Assembly: GCA_006226265.1 (NCBI GenBank)
Contig: SBHH01000354.1
Coordinates: 1-22,558 of the forward strand
From: Alphaproteobacteria bacterium
GTDB taxonomy: Bacteria > Pseudomonadota > Alphaproteobacteria > Sneathiellales > Sneathiellaceae
Length of the DNA: 22,558 nucleotides
Direction: 5' to 3'
Shown here: positions 7,566-15,656 of the stretch, piece by piece
Position numbering within the stretch: the first letter of the stretch is position 1
Layout of the letters: each line of letters starts with the position of its first letter
Program-made: the position numbers and the translations under genes
The notes under the pieces: model-generated
What the model saw: the letters and a program-made list of their open reading frames with translations, nothing else
Database searches by the model: none
Told to the model about the DNA's origin: nothing

Positions 7566-9092
7566 ATGGATTTGACTATGAGCATCGATGCGCAAAAGCA
7601 GGATTTGACAATCGGGATCGTCGGCGCGGGCGCGATGGGCCGCGGTATTGCCCAGGTTTCCGTCACCGGCGGCATGAAGGTGGTTTTTTTTGACGCGGCC
7701 GAAGGCGCGGCGGAGAAGGGCCGGGACTTCATCGCCTCCATGATCAACCGGAATGTCGAGAAGGGCCGGATGGAAAAGGCCGAGGCCGAGGCGGCGCTTA
7801 AGCGGCTTTCCATCGGCGCGTCGATCGGTGATTTCACGGATTGTGACCTTGTTGTCGAGGCGATTGTCGAAAATATCGATATCAAGAAGAAGGTCTTCAA
7901 TCAGATCGAAGAGGTGGTGCGTGAGGATACGATCATCGTCTCCAACACCTCCAGCATCCGCATTTCCTCAATCGCCGCGGCCTGCAAGCACCGGAGCCGT
8001 ATTGCCGGGCTGCATTTTTTCAATCCCGTGCCGTTGATGAAGCTGGTTGAGGTGATCAACGGCACCGATACTGCCGCCGATGTCACCGCCGCCCTCGAAG
8101 TGATCGGCAAGCGCATGGGCCGGGTGCCGGTCGTTGTGAAGGATGCGCCGGGCTTCCTCGTCAATCTTGGCGGGCGCGCCTATTCGACCGAAGCGCTCCG
8201 TATTGTTTCCGAAGGGATTGCGACGCCGTTCCAGGTGGACGACATCATGCGCGATTCTTGCGGCTTCCGCATGGGGCCGTTCGAACTTCTCGACCTTACC
8301 GGCATCGACGTCAATTTTCCGGTCAGCCAGATCATCTACAACGGCTATTTCCAGGACAAGCGCCTCTCCACCTACCCCTTGCATGAAAGCATGATGGAGG
8401 CGGGGCGTCTGGGCCGTAAAACTAAGGCAGGCTTCTATGAATATGCCGAGGATGGCTCGCTCATCCAGCCGGAACCGGAAGCACCGGTTACGGCGGACCC
8501 TGCGCGCCGCGTCGTGCTGGCGCCGGAGCATTCGGGTGCGCTCGATTCCATCCTCCGCGATCTTGGCGTCAGCGTATTGAAAGAGGATGACGGGGTTTCT
8601 CCCATCCTCGCCGACCCGATTGGCGAAGACTGCACGGCGCTCGCCGTCCGGCTCAACCTCGATCCGAAGCGCCTCGTCGCCATCGATACCCATACCGGCG
8701 TCTATTCCCGCGCGACCGTGATGGCCGCGCCGGGTGCGGATGACGATATCGTGCTTTCCGTCATGGCGATGCTGAAGCAGATTTCCGGCGGCGTCACCCG
8801 GATCAAAGACGGCCCGGGTTTCGTCGCGCAGCGGATGCGGGCGATGATCGCCAATCTCGGCTGCGAAATGGCGCAGATCGGCGTCGCCTCGCCCGAGGAT
8901 ATCGACAAGGGCATGAAGCTCGGCCTCAACTATCCGCTGGGGTCCGTCGAAATGGCGGAAAATATGGGAAGCCGGAACTGCTTTAAGATCCTGGAGCAGT
9001 TGCAGGCCATCACCGGCGAGGACCGCTACCGGCCGAGCCAATGGCTCCGTCGCCGCGCGCTGCTCGATCTGCCGATCCATACGCGCGACTGA
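7566..9092 (+). CDS. Two-domain 3-hydroxyacyl-CoA dehydrogenase (PaaH/HbdA-like)
   Basis: This enzyme oxidises (S)-3-hydroxyacyl-CoA to 3-oxoacyl-CoA with NAD+, in beta-oxidation, butyrate metabolism or the phenylacetyl-CoA pathway. The 508-aa protein starts with a Rossmann domain showing GIVGAGAMGRGIAQ (about 17-30) and an acid at the end of strand 2 (FFDA). The catalytic histidine lies in GLHFFNPVPLMKLVEV (about 153-168), followed by DAPGFLVN and the first C-terminal helical domain. A second, shorter copy of the C-terminal domain ends the protein (about 410-500, DGPGFVAQRM and GLNYPLGSVEMAE). The length fits PaaH-type tandem enzymes rather than the 280-aa single-domain form. No other paa or beta-oxidation gene is adjacent, so the physiological substrate is open. 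A second ATG four codons in (7578) is possible. A run of eight T lies at 7684-7691. Confidence 0.93.
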   Translation: MDLTMSIDAQKQDLTIGIVGAGAMGRGIAQVSVTGGMKVVFFDAAEGAAEKGRDFIASMINRNVEKGRMEKAEAEAALKRLSIGASIGDFTDCDLVVEAIVENIDIKKKVFNQIEEVVREDTIIVSNTSSIRISSIAAACKHRSRIAGLHFFNPVPLMKLVEVINGTDTAADVTAALEVIGKRMGRVPVVVKDAPGFLVNLGGRAYSTEALRIVSEGIATPFQVDDIMRDSCGFRMGPFELLDLTGIDVNFPVSQIIYNGYFQDKRLSTYPLHESMMEAGRLGRKTKAGFYEYAEDGSLIQPEPEAPVTADPARRVVLAPEHSGALDSILRDLGVSVLKEDDGVSPILADPIGEDCTALAVRLNLDPKRLVAIDTHTGVYSRATVMAAPGADDDIVLSVMAMLKQISGGVTRIKDGPGFVAQRMRAMIANLGCEMAQIGVASPEDIDKGMKLGLNYPLGSVEMAENMGSRNCFKILEQLQAITGEDRYRPSQWLRRRALLDLPIHTRD

Positions 9093-9114
9093 GCCTGAGG
9101 TTTTTTAAGATTAG

Positions 9115-9144
9115 AAGGGCGGAGCTTCGGCACCGCCCTTTTTT
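9115..9144 (+). terminator. Rho-independent terminator with UUCG tetraloop
   Basis: AAGGGCGG (9115-9122) pairs perfectly with CCGCCCTT (9133-9140). An inner GC-TTCG-GC cap gives an extra-stable UUCG tetraloop, and a T-run continues to 9144. It lies 23 bases after the 3-hydroxyacyl-CoA dehydrogenase stop. On the minus strand the stem is followed by only a weak T-tract, so it works mainly for the plus-strand gene. Confidence 0.92.
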
Positions 9145-9149
9145 AATGC

Positions 9150-9518
9150 CTACTGCAGGCTGGAATCCGTATCACGGGCATTGGCCATGGCGGCCATTTC
9201 GCCCAAGGCATCGGCCGCATTGCCGCCCATGCTGGTTTCGACCGCCTGCATCATCGTGGCGATCACGGCGGCGGTGAAATGCTCCCGCTCCAGCCCGGCC
9301 TCGACGCAATCCTGCAGCGCGGTATCGAGATGGCGGGTAATGATCTCGGCGGCCTTTTCAAGCTTTTCCTTGGTGTCGGGATCGGGCAGCGGGAAGGGCG
9401 GAATATCGGTCACGTCATTATCCAGTATGTCTTGATCTATGCTGGGGATGAGATAATCGCTCCCCTTTGAAAACGCAAATTTATTTATAGGTGGCGGAAA
9501 GTTCGATCGGCTGGCCAT
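9150..9518 (-). CDS. Uncharacterised small acidic protein at the end of the nitrile hydratase operon
   Basis: I do not recognise a family. The frame encodes up to 122 residues from an ATG at 9518, which would overlap the end of the nitrile hydratase accessory gene by 38 bases and has no ribosome-binding site. A GTG at 9413, with GGA about eight bases upstream, would give 88 residues and avoid the overlap. The shorter form covers the part that looks like a real protein: proline-rich PPFPLPDPD, then a predicted helical segment (KLEKAAEIITRHLDTALQDCVEAG) and a second helix (HFTAAVIATMMQAVETSMGG). There is no signal peptide and no membrane segment. It is the last gene of the minus-strand nitrile hydratase run, so a link to that enzyme is possible but unproven. 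Confidence 0.5.
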   Translation of the reverse strand: MASRSNFPPPINKFAFSKGSDYLIPSIDQDILDNDVTDIPPFPLPDPDTKEKLEKAAEIITRHLDTALQDCVEAGLEREHFTAAVIATMMQAVETSMGGNAADALGEMAAMANARDTDSSLQ

Positions 9519-9858
9519 GAGGCGTATGTTCGCTTGCATAGCGCCAGGCTTCCTTCCGCGCAAGAAGCTCCTCTATGGAGAGAAGGTTCTTCTTCGCCGT
9601 CAGTTTTTCAAGCGCGGCAAGCCAGCAAAGGTAATAGGCTTCGTTGCCGACGCCCTTGCCCCGCCTTGTTGCGGCGGCGATTTCGGCACCCAGATGCTCC
9701 GCCCATTCGGACCATTGGAACAGCCCCGCCTCATTGAGCTTGACCGTGAGGGCGAAAGCCTGCGCCTGCCAGGGCTCGTCAAAGACCGGCCCTTCGATGT
9801 CGCGGGGAATGCCGGTCGCAAGCAGGTCCGGATCGAGCGAGGGGACGCTTTCCGCCAT
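9481..9858 (-). CDS. Nitrile hydratase accessory (activator) protein
   Basis: This 125-aa protein belongs to the small accessory family related to the N-terminal half of nitrile hydratase beta subunits, the P14K-type activators that help insert cobalt and mature the alpha subunit. Recognisable blocks are FDEPWQAQAFALTVKLNEAGLFQWSEWAEHLG (about residues 27-58) and a later GNEAYYLCWLAALEKL segment, which parallel the beta-subunit FHGDWEKRIFAI and YYEIWLDGL blocks. No CXCC metal-binding motif is present, so it is not the iron-type P47K activator. The ATG at 9858 overlaps the nthB stop by one base (TGATG), which indicates translational coupling. A longer reading from 9930 would run into the nthB coding region and is unlikely. 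Confidence 0.85.
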   Translation of the reverse strand: MAESVPSLDPDLLATGIPRDIEGPVFDEPWQAQAFALTVKLNEAGLFQWSEWAEHLGAEIAAATRRGKGVGNEAYYLCWLAALEKLTAKKNLLSIEELLARKEAWRYASEHTPHGQPIELSATYK

Positions 9859-10514
9859 CAAAGAGCCTCCAGATGATCGTCCCAGAGATCGATATAGATG
9901 AAATCGCCTTCCGTGCCGTCCCGGCCCCACAACTCGGTCGAGGCAAATTTCACGTTATAAAGATGCTGCGGCGCATCTTTCCCGTGGGCGCTCGCATCCG
10001 GAAAGACATGCGGGCCGTAGTCGGCGACGATCACGCCTTTATGGCCGCGCGCATAGCGGGGCAGGCGGGTGTGACCGGCCGGATGGATGTTTCTTGCACG
10101 CACTTCCTGCCCGATGCGAAAGCTCGGGGCCTTGCCCTCCGCCGTGACATAAGTCGCGCCCTTGTCCATGACCGCATCGACATCCTCCGCCTTTAGCGCG
10201 GGCCTCGGCGTGCTCACGGGTTTTGGCGCCACGACGCCCTCAAGCTCGGCCTCCGAGATCAGGCCCTTTTCGGAAAGGACACGGACCAGACCATCGAGCC
10301 AGATTTCGTAATAGCTGCTGGAGAGATATTTCCCGGGGTTCATCCGCTCGCGCGCATGGCGTGATTCGTCGATATTGCGCACCCCAAGCGCGGAAATCGC
10401 GTTGTTGATCGCGAAAATGCGTTTTTCCCAGTCGCCATGGAAGACGGGTTCCTTTTCCTCCTGCGTAACGGGGCCCATGCCATGCATGCCGCCCATATCA
10501 TGAACGCCATCCAT
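9858..10514 (-). CDS. nthB: Nitrile hydratase beta subunit
   Basis: This is the structural beta subunit of nitrile hydratase, which converts nitriles to amides. The 218-aa length is typical. The N-terminus (MDGVHDMGG) is characteristic of the family. The helical domain contains FHGDWEKRIFAI and RHARERMNPGKYLSSSYYEIWLDGL, in which R52 and nearby arginines are candidates for the conserved arginines that hydrogen-bond the oxidised alpha-subunit cysteines. The C-terminal SH3-like barrel begins at FRIGQEVRARNIHPAGHTRLPRYARG and ends in FIYIDLWDDHLE. The start lies one base after the alpha-subunit stop (TAA-G-ATG), so the two subunits are made from one message in stoichiometric amounts. Confidence 0.95.
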   Translation of the reverse strand: MDGVHDMGGMHGMGPVTQEEKEPVFHGDWEKRIFAINNAISALGVRNIDESRHARERMNPGKYLSSSYYEIWLDGLVRVLSEKGLISEAELEGVVAPKPVSTPRPALKAEDVDAVMDKGATYVTAEGKAPSFRIGQEVRARNIHPAGHTRLPRYARGHKGVIVADYGPHVFPDASAHGKDAPQHLYNVKFASTELWGRDGTEGDFIYIDLWDDHLEAL

Positions 10515-10515
10515 C

Positions 10516-11139
10516 TTACGCCTCCTCTTTCAGATCAGCAGGGGAAAGGGCCTCGGTCACGCCGATCATGCTGTCGCGGCTGACAAGGGCCTCAAGTTCC
10601 TCTGCGCTCATCTTTTCGGTGCCTTCGGGGCGCTTCGGGATGACAAGATAACGCGTCTCCGCCGTGCTGTCCCAGACCCGCACCTCGCGCTCCTTCGGCA
10701 GGTCCAGGCCAAACTCGGCAAGGACGGCGCGGGGCTCGCGCACCACGCGGGCGCGATAGGGCGCGGACTTGTACCAGACCGGCGGCAGGCCGAGGACCGG
10801 CCAAGGATAGCAGGAACAGAGCGTGCAGACGACGACGTTGTGAATTGCGTCGGTATTTTCAACGGCGACAAGTTCCTCCCCTTGCGCGCCGGAAAAACCG
10901 AACTCGGCAATCGCGGCGGAGCCGTCCTTCAGCAATCGTTCCTTAAAGCCAGGGTCAGTCCAGGCGCGGGCGATCACTTTCGCGCCGTTCTGCGGGCCGA
11001 CTTTTGTCTCGTATCGGTCGATCAGCGCATCGAGGGCCTCTGTCTGTACCAGCCCCTTTTCGACCAGCAAGGACTCAAGCGCCTTCACCCGAAGGACCGT
11101 CTCCGGCAGGGGATCGCCATGTTTATGATCGGAGGACAT
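10516..11139 (-). CDS. nthA: Nitrile hydratase alpha subunit, cobalt type
   Basis: This is the metal-binding catalytic subunit of nitrile hydratase (207 aa). The metal claw is VCTLCSC at residues 104-110, with C105, C108, S109 and C110 as ligands. In known enzymes C108 and C110 are post-translationally oxidised to sulfinic and sulfenic acid. Threonine at 106 marks the cobalt type; iron enzymes have serine there. The downstream [15 protein letters not shown] and the C-terminal domain with [16 protein letters not shown] are standard. The gene heads the operon nthA-nthB-accessory. A weak GGGA precedes the ATG. No amidase or aldoxime dehydratase, the usual metabolic partners, occurs in the window. 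Confidence 0.96.
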   Translation of the reverse strand: MSSDHKHGDPLPETVLRVKALESLLVEKGLVQTEALDALIDRYETKVGPQNGAKVIARAWTDPGFKERLLKDGSAAIAEFGFSGAQGEELVAVENTDAIHNVVVCTLCSCYPWPVLGLPPVWYKSAPYRARVVREPRAVLAEFGLDLPKEREVRVWDSTAETRYLVIPKRPEGTEKMSAEELEALVSRDSMIGVTEALSPADLKEEA

Positions 11140-11179
11140 GATTTTTTCCCGGTTATTTCTGAAATGTCACTGGAGAAGA

Positions 11180-11209
11180 AGAATAGGGGAAGTTCCACCC
11201 CGCTGTAAA
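11180..11209 (-). promoter_or_regulatory. Promoter candidate for the nitrile hydratase operon
   Basis: On the minus strand TTTACA (11209-11204) and TATTCT (11185-11180) are separated by 18 bp, about 40 bases before the nthA ATG. A GGGG-N8-CCCC hairpin followed by a pyrimidine-rich tract occupies the spacer and could instead be a weak terminator of the upstream PH-domain gene. Confidence 0.35.
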
Positions 11210-11223
11210 ATCAAATTGGGTTT

Positions 11224-11865
11224 TCACAGGGCTTTGATCGCATCGGCGGCCGCTTGAATTTCGGCGGCATCCCAGAAACCGTCGGTAAAGAGCGTATAAG
11301 GCGTCGCGCCCGAAAACGCGCCGAAGAAGCCTGCGGGACCCTTTCCGTCCGCCGTATGTTTTGACAGATACCGTTCCTTGTCCTCCTGATAGGCGGTTTT
11401 GGCGCGCGACCGGCTGAGCCGGAGGTGGAGATCGCCCCGGCCCCTTGCGCGGCGCTTTAATTGAAAATCCGTGATGTCCTCGGGATAGAAATTAGTTTCC
11501 CGCACGCGGATAAGACCCTTTTCAAGGATGATCGCCCGCTCATTCGTCACGAAATAGGCGGTGTTCCAGGCGCGAAGCGCATAGCGGAGCGGGGAAGAGG
11601 CGAGCCAGAGGGCGCCTGCAAGGACAACAATCTCGGGCAGGCGAACAGGCCCCCAATCGGTGCTGTTCCACCAGATCAGAAAGCAAAAGAGGAGGAGAAT
11701 CAGGCCAACGGGACAGAACCAGAAGTTAAACCGCATCGCGCGGGCAAGGCCGGGCCTGCCCTCATAGCGGATTTTTTCACCCTCAATAAGAATATGGGCA
11801 CGCAAATACGCGGCGGCCGGGCTTGGGGGCGCATTATGCGCATCATCCGGGGTGTCATCTTGCAA
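11224..11865 (-). CDS. PH-domain-containing membrane protein
   Basis: This is a bacterial membrane protein with a PH-like (bPH2/YdbT-type) domain and no known activity. It has a soluble N-terminus with EGEKIRYEGRPG, two adjacent hydrophobic helices (WFCPVGLILLLFCFLIWW and LPEIVVLAGALWLASSPLRY, roughly residues 48-95), then the PH-like core YFVTNERAIILEKGLIRVRETNFYPEDITDFQLKRRARGRGDLHL. It ends in a helix (FWDAAEIQAAADAIKAL). The start is uncertain. No in-frame ATG exists before the membrane segment except the far-upstream one at 11970, which would overlap the start of the divergent dioxygenase gene. I chose a TTG at 11865; a CTG near 11880 with AGGA upstream is an alternative. It lies 84 bases before nthA on the same strand, but a separate promoter there is plausible. 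Confidence 0.75.
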   Translation of the reverse strand: MQDDTPDDAHNAPPSPAAAYLRAHILIEGEKIRYEGRPGLARAMRFNFWFCPVGLILLLFCFLIWWNSTDWGPVRLPEIVVLAGALWLASSPLRYALRAWNTAYFVTNERAIILEKGLIRVRETNFYPEDITDFQLKRRARGRGDLHLRLSRSRAKTAYQEDKERYLSKHTADGKGPAGFFGAFSGATPYTLFTDGFWDAAEIQAAADAIKAL

Positions 11866-11941
11866 ATTCTTTTCCCATGGCAGACATTTCTTCCTAAGAT
11901 ACGGGATAGGGACGCATAAGAACAAGCGCGGGAGAAGAAGA

Positions 11942-12754
11942 ATGACAAGCGCCATGTATCGCGACCTCACGACTGAGGAAATCCGCCAGTTTCAGGAAGA
12001 TGGTGTCGTCTGTCTCCGGGGATTTTTCAATATGAACTGGGTCGAGCGGCTCCGCGATTTGATCGAGGAGGATATGGCCAATCCCTCCGGCATGGTGAAA
12101 AGCATCGATGCGAAGGATGCGAAAGGCTTCTTCTTCGGCGATACCTTCGTCTGTCATCATATAGACGGCTTTCGCGATGCGGTCTTCAATTCGCCCGCGC
12201 CGGAGATTGCCGCGTCGGTCCTGAAGGCGTCGAAGGTCAATCTCCTGTTTGACCAGATACTGGTGAAGGAGCCGGACACTTCCACCCCGACGCCTTGGCA
12301 TCAGGATTACACCTACTGGCCGGTCGCGGGCGACCAGGTGGCGACGCTCTGGCTCGCCCTCGATCCCGTCACCTTTGACAGCGGCGCGGTCGAATATATC
12401 CGGGGCTCTCACCGCTGGGGCCTGAAATATCTCGCCATCAGCTTCGATCCCGACCAGAAATATGAGGAAGACTTGCCCGAAATGCCGGATGTGGAGGGAA
12501 ACCGGGACGATTATGACATCGTTTCGTTCGAACTGATGCCGGGCGACTGCACGTTGCATCATGCCATGACGCTCCATGGCGCGCAGCCCAACCGCCTCGC
12601 CAATGTCCGCCGCCGCGCCTATATCCAGCGCTGGACCGGCGACGATGTGACTTATAACCCCCGGCCCAATTTGCAGAAGATGCTGCGCGATCCGATGATT
12701 GCCGCGGGCGCGCCGCTCGACAGCGATCTTTTCCCGCGCGTTTTGCCGCGATAG
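11942..12754 (+). CDS. PhyH-family Fe(II)/2-oxoglutarate dioxygenase
   Basis: This is a 270-aa member of the phytanoyl-CoA dioxygenase superfamily, whose members hydroxylate or otherwise oxidise small molecules with iron, oxygen and 2-oxoglutarate. The metal triad is visible: H120 and D122 in TPWHQDYTYWP, and H212 in TLHGAQPNRLANVRRRAY. Arginines R218 and R223-R225 just after it are candidates for 2-oxoglutarate binding. The typical DSGAVEYIRGSHRWG block lies at 146-160. I chose the ATG at 11942 because GGGAGAAG precedes it and the family N-terminus (LTTEEIRQFQEDGVVCLRGFF) starts there. It is not in an operon: the upstream gene is divergent and the downstream marR gene is convergent after 13 bases. 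The substrate cannot be inferred. Confidence 0.9.
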   Translation: MTSAMYRDLTTEEIRQFQEDGVVCLRGFFNMNWVERLRDLIEEDMANPSGMVKSIDAKDAKGFFFGDTFVCHHIDGFRDAVFNSPAPEIAASVLKASKVNLLFDQILVKEPDTSTPTPWHQDYTYWPVAGDQVATLWLALDPVTFDSGAVEYIRGSHRWGLKYLAISFDPDQKYEEDLPEMPDVEGNRDDYDIVSFELMPGDCTLHHAMTLHGAQPNRLANVRRRAYIQRWTGDDVTYNPRPNLQKMLRDPMIAAGAPLDSDLFPRVLPR

Positions 12755-12767
12755 AGGATTTTCCGGA

Positions 12768-13226
12768 TTACTTTTCCAGACCTGTGGTCGTTTTCGGCTC
12801 GTCAAACAGGGCTTCAAGGGCTTTCAGGCCCTGCTGAAGGGCGGCGCTGTCCGTTTCGCCAAGCCGGTTGATCAGCCGGTCCTCGACCTCCTGCATCATC
12901 GGCACCAGCCGGCGGTAGGCAACCTCGCCGTCGCGCGTCAGGCTGATGCGTTCCAGCCGCCGGTCCGCCGTATCCACCTCGCGGCGGATCCAGTGCCGCT
13001 GCTCCAGCGCGAAAATGGCGCGGCTTACCTTGGTTTTATGCATGGCCGACAGGACGGAAATCTCCGTTGCCGTCATCGTGCCCTTTTGACCCAGAAGAGC
13101 GAAGGCCCGCCATTCGGGGCGGGTCAATCCATATTCCGCACGGTAGGCGCGGCTTGCGTTCCGGCTTAACGTCTCCGCCAGCCGGTTGAAGCGGTAGGGG
13201 AGGAACTCTTCCAGGATAAGGGCCAT
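12768..13226 (-). CDS. MarR-family transcriptional regulator, likely of the homogentisate cluster
   Basis: This is a 152-aa winged-helix regulator that would act as a dimer on an inverted-repeat operator and release DNA on binding a phenolic ligand. The MarR layout is clear: an N-terminal dimerisation helix (LPYRFNRLAETLSRNASRAY), then LTRPEWRAFALLGQKGTMTATEISVLSAMHKTKVSRAIFALEQRHWI, which holds the recognition helix. The wing follows (REVDTADRRLERISLTRDG), then C-terminal dimerisation helices. It is divergent from hmgA with an 81-base gap that contains a 33-bp inverted repeat, so it probably controls hmgA-maiA and itself. Repression relieved by homogentisate or a precursor is the expected but unproven mechanism. 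Confidence 0.92.
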   Translation of the reverse strand: MALILEEFLPYRFNRLAETLSRNASRAYRAEYGLTRPEWRAFALLGQKGTMTATEISVLSAMHKTKVSRAIFALEQRHWIRREVDTADRRLERISLTRDGEVAYRRLVPMMQEVEDRLINRLGETDSAALQQGLKALEALFDEPKTTTGLEK

Positions 13227-13240
13227 AAAATCCGTCTTGA

Positions 13241-13273
13241 TAGTTACATTTTCAACTGTTACAAATGTTACTA
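13241..13273. promoter_or_regulatory. Inverted-repeat operator, probably bound by the adjacent MarR protein
   Basis: TAGTTACATTT (13241-13251) and AAATGTTACTA (13263-13273) form an inverted repeat with 10 of 11 positions paired and an 11-base spacer. The arm centres are 22 bp apart, about two helical turns. A third GTTAC lies inside the spacer at 13258-13262. The repeat overlaps a plausible hmgA promoter (TTGATA 13237-13242, 17 bp, TACAAA 13260-13265). Binding would therefore block hmgA transcription and possibly marR itself. Confidence 0.7.
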
Positions 13274-13307
13274 ATTTACGGGATAAAAATCAACAGAGAG
13301 GTTTGCG

Positions 13308-14618
13308 ATGACCCTCGACTATATGTCCGGCTTCGGCAACGAGTTCGCGACCGAGGCTTTGCCGGGCGCCCTGCCGGAAGGGCGGAACAACCCGCAGAAA
13401 TGCGCCTACGGCCTCTATTCGGAGCAATTGTCGGGAACGCCCTTTACCGCGCCGAAGGCAGAAAATGCCCGAAGCTGGCTCTATCGTATCCGCCCCTCCG
13501 TTCTGCATATGCGGGAATTTCAGTCAATCGACCGCCCGCGTTGGAAATCGCCGCCTGCGCCCGAAAAAATGGCGCTGTCGCTCGCGCCCTACCGCTGGAA
13601 TGCCCTACCGCTGCCGGAGATGCCGACAAGTTTTATCGAGGGCATTTCCACCATTACCTTGGCTGGCGATGCGCGCGGACAGAGCGGAATGGCCGCCCAT
13701 GTCTATGTGATGAACAAAAGCATGGAAGCGGAGTATTTCGTGAATGCGGAAGCGGAAATGCTGCTGGTTCCGGAAAGGGGGCGGCTTCGCCTTCATACGG
13801 AGCTCGGGATTCTGGAGATCGAACCTTTGGAGATTTGCGTCCTGCCACGGGGTGTCATTTTCCGCGTCGAATGCCTCGATGACGCGGCGCGGGGCTATAT
13901 CTGCGAAAATTACGGTGCGCGCTTCACGTTGCCGGAACGCGGGCCCATCGGCGCGAACGGCCTCGCCAACCCCCGCGATTTCAAATATCCGGTTGCGGCG
14001 TTCGAGGATGAGGAGGCGCCGTCCCGGATCGAAATGAAATGGGGCGGGCAGTTCCATACGGCGGAAATCGGCCATTCCCCGCTTGACGTGGTGGCCTGGC
14101 ATGGCAATTACGCGCCGGTCAAATATGACCTCCGGCATTTCTCCCCCATGGGGGCGATCCTGTTCGATCATCCCGATCCGTCGATTTTCACCATGCTGAC
14201 CGCACCAACGACGGAGCTTGGTACCGCCAATGTCGATTTCGCGATTTTTCCGCCGCGCTGGCTGGTGGGGGAAGATACTTTCCGCCCGCCCTGGTATCAT
14301 CGCAATATCATGAGCGAGTTCATGGGCCTGATCGAGGGGCGCTATGACGCCAAGGAGCAGGGCTTCGTGCCGGGAGGGATGAGCCTCCATACCATGATGC
14401 TGCCGCATGGCCCCGACGCTTTCGGCTTTGACAAGGCGACGAATTCCGACCTCGCGCCTGAAAAACTCGACGACACCATGGCTTTCATGTTCGAAACCCG
14501 CCTGCCTCAGCAGGTGACGGAATTTGCCGCAGCCCTGCCGGGGCGGCAGAAAAACTACATCAATTGCTGGGACGGGCTGGAAAAAAGGTTCGACGGCACC
14601 TTTGAGGGAAAGAAATGA
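13308..14618 (+). CDS. hmgA: Homogentisate 1,2-dioxygenase
   Basis: HmgA is a cytoplasmic non-haem iron enzyme that cleaves the ring of homogentisate to maleylacetoacetate, the central step of tyrosine and phenylalanine catabolism. The 436-aa length matches the family. The N-terminus [26 protein letters not shown] is diagnostic. The iron ligands H331, E337 (in [12 protein letters not shown]) and H367 (in [13 protein letters not shown]) match human H335, E341 and H371 with a constant offset of four. AGAGAGG lies six bases before the ATG. It is the first gene of the catabolic operon and overlaps fahA by four bases (ATGA). Confidence 0.98.
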   Translation: MTLDYMSGFGNEFATEALPGALPEGRNNPQKCAYGLYSEQLSGTPFTAPKAENARSWLYRIRPSVLHMREFQSIDRPRWKSPPAPEKMALSLAPYRWNALPLPEMPTSFIEGISTITLAGDARGQSGMAAHVYVMNKSMEAEYFVNAEAEMLLVPERGRLRLHTELGILEIEPLEICVLPRGVIFRVECLDDAARGYICENYGARFTLPERGPIGANGLANPRDFKYPVAAFEDEEAPSRIEMKWGGQFHTAEIGHSPLDVVAWHGNYAPVKYDLRHFSPMGAILFDHPDPSIFTMLTAPTTELGTANVDFAIFPPRWLVGEDTFRPPWYHRNIMSEFMGLIEGRYDAKEQGFVPGGMSLHTMMLPHGPDAFGFDKATNSDLAPEKLDDTMAFMFETRLPQQVTEFAAALPGRQKNYINCWDGLEKRFDGTFEGKK

Positions 14619-15634
14619 AGCTTGCAAGTTTGAAGGATGGAAGCCGCGATGGGCGGCTTGTGGTGGTCTCGAAAGATCTTTCGCGCTGCCTTTCGGTGCC
14701 GGAGGTTGCGCTGACCCTGCAGGCGGCGCTTGATAATTGGGCCGAGACGGCGTTGAAGCTTACGGAAGTCTCAACGCTTCTGAGTAATGATAAATCTCTC
14801 GGTCAGCCGTTTGACCAGGGCGCGGCGCGTTCGCCCCTGCCGCGCGCCTATCAATGGGCGGACGGCTCAGCCTATGTCAATCATGTGGAGCTGGTCCGAA
14901 AGGCGCGGAGCGCGGAAATGCCGCCGTCCTTCTGGACCGATCCCCTGATGTATCAGGGCGGTTCCGACAGTTTTCTCGACCCCCACGCCCCGATTACCCT
15001 TGCCGATGAGGCTTTCGGCATTGATATGGAGGGGGAGGTTGCGGTCATCGTGGGTGATGTGCCGATGGCGGCCAGCCGCGATACAGCAAAAGACGCCATC
15101 CGCCTTGTCATGCTGGCGAACGATGTCTCGCTCCGGGGTCTCATCCCGGCGGAGCTTGGCAAGGGCTTCGGCTTCTTCCATGCCAAGCCGTCGAGCGCTT
15201 TTTCGCCCGTCGCGGTCACGCCGGATGAGCTTGGGGATGCCTGGGATGGTGCGAAACTGCATTTGCCGCTTCTCATCACTTATAATGGCGCGCCGTTCGG
15301 CGCCGCCAATGCGGGCATCGACATGACCTTTGATTTTGCCGACCTCATCGCCCATGCGGCGAAGACCCGGCCGCTCACCGCGGGGTCCATCGTCGGTTCC
15401 GGCACCGTCTCCAACAAGCTCGACGGCGGGCCCGGCAAGGCGATTTCGGAAGGAGGCGCGGGTTTCTCCTGCATTGCCGAGATCCGCATGATCGAGACGA
15501 TCGAGACGGGCGCGGCGAAAACGCCCTTCATGAAATTCGGCGACACCGTCAAGATCGAGATGAAGGATCAAGCTGGTGCCTCTATTTTTGGCGCGATCGA
15601 TCAGCGGATCGAGAAATATATTTCAACAAATTAA
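14615..15634 (+). CDS. fahA: Fumarylacetoacetase (FAH family, short prokaryotic form)
   Basis: FahA hydrolyses fumarylacetoacetate to fumarate and acetoacetate, the last step of homogentisate degradation. The 339-aa protein is the short bacterial form, against about 420 aa for the animal enzyme. Metal-binding acids typical of the FAH fold are visible as E139 and E141 in IDMEGEVAV and D170 in LANDVSLRG. The conserved [18 protein letters not shown] and GSGTVSNKL blocks follow. The ATG overlaps the hmgA stop (ATGA), so the two are translationally coupled. FAH-family members also include acylpyruvate hydrolases, but the position directly after hmgA makes fumarylacetoacetase by far the best call. 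Confidence 0.94.
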   Translation: MKLASLKDGSRDGRLVVVSKDLSRCLSVPEVALTLQAALDNWAETALKLTEVSTLLSNDKSLGQPFDQGAARSPLPRAYQWADGSAYVNHVELVRKARSAEMPPSFWTDPLMYQGGSDSFLDPHAPITLADEAFGIDMEGEVAVIVGDVPMAASRDTAKDAIRLVMLANDVSLRGLIPAELGKGFGFFHAKPSSAFSPVAVTPDELGDAWDGAKLHLPLLITYNGAPFGAANAGIDMTFDFADLIAHAAKTRPLTAGSIVGSGTVSNKLDGGPGKAISEGGAGFSCIAEIRMIETIETGAAKTPFMKFGDTVKIEMKDQAGASIFGAIDQRIEKYISTN

Positions 15635-15656
15635 ATGACTTACGGGGAATGAACTG

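Noticed and set aside
7684..7691. Eight-T run in the 3-hydroxyacyl-CoA dehydrogenase gene, considered as a frameshift site
   Set aside because: The frame is intact on both sides and the run encodes the Phe-Phe of a normal Rossmann strand. There is no sign of programmed shifting.
9481..9930. Longer form of the nitrile hydratase accessory protein starting at 9930
   Set aside because: The extra 24 residues overlap the nthB coding sequence and look like out-of-frame translation. The ATG at 9858 gives the normal coupled start.
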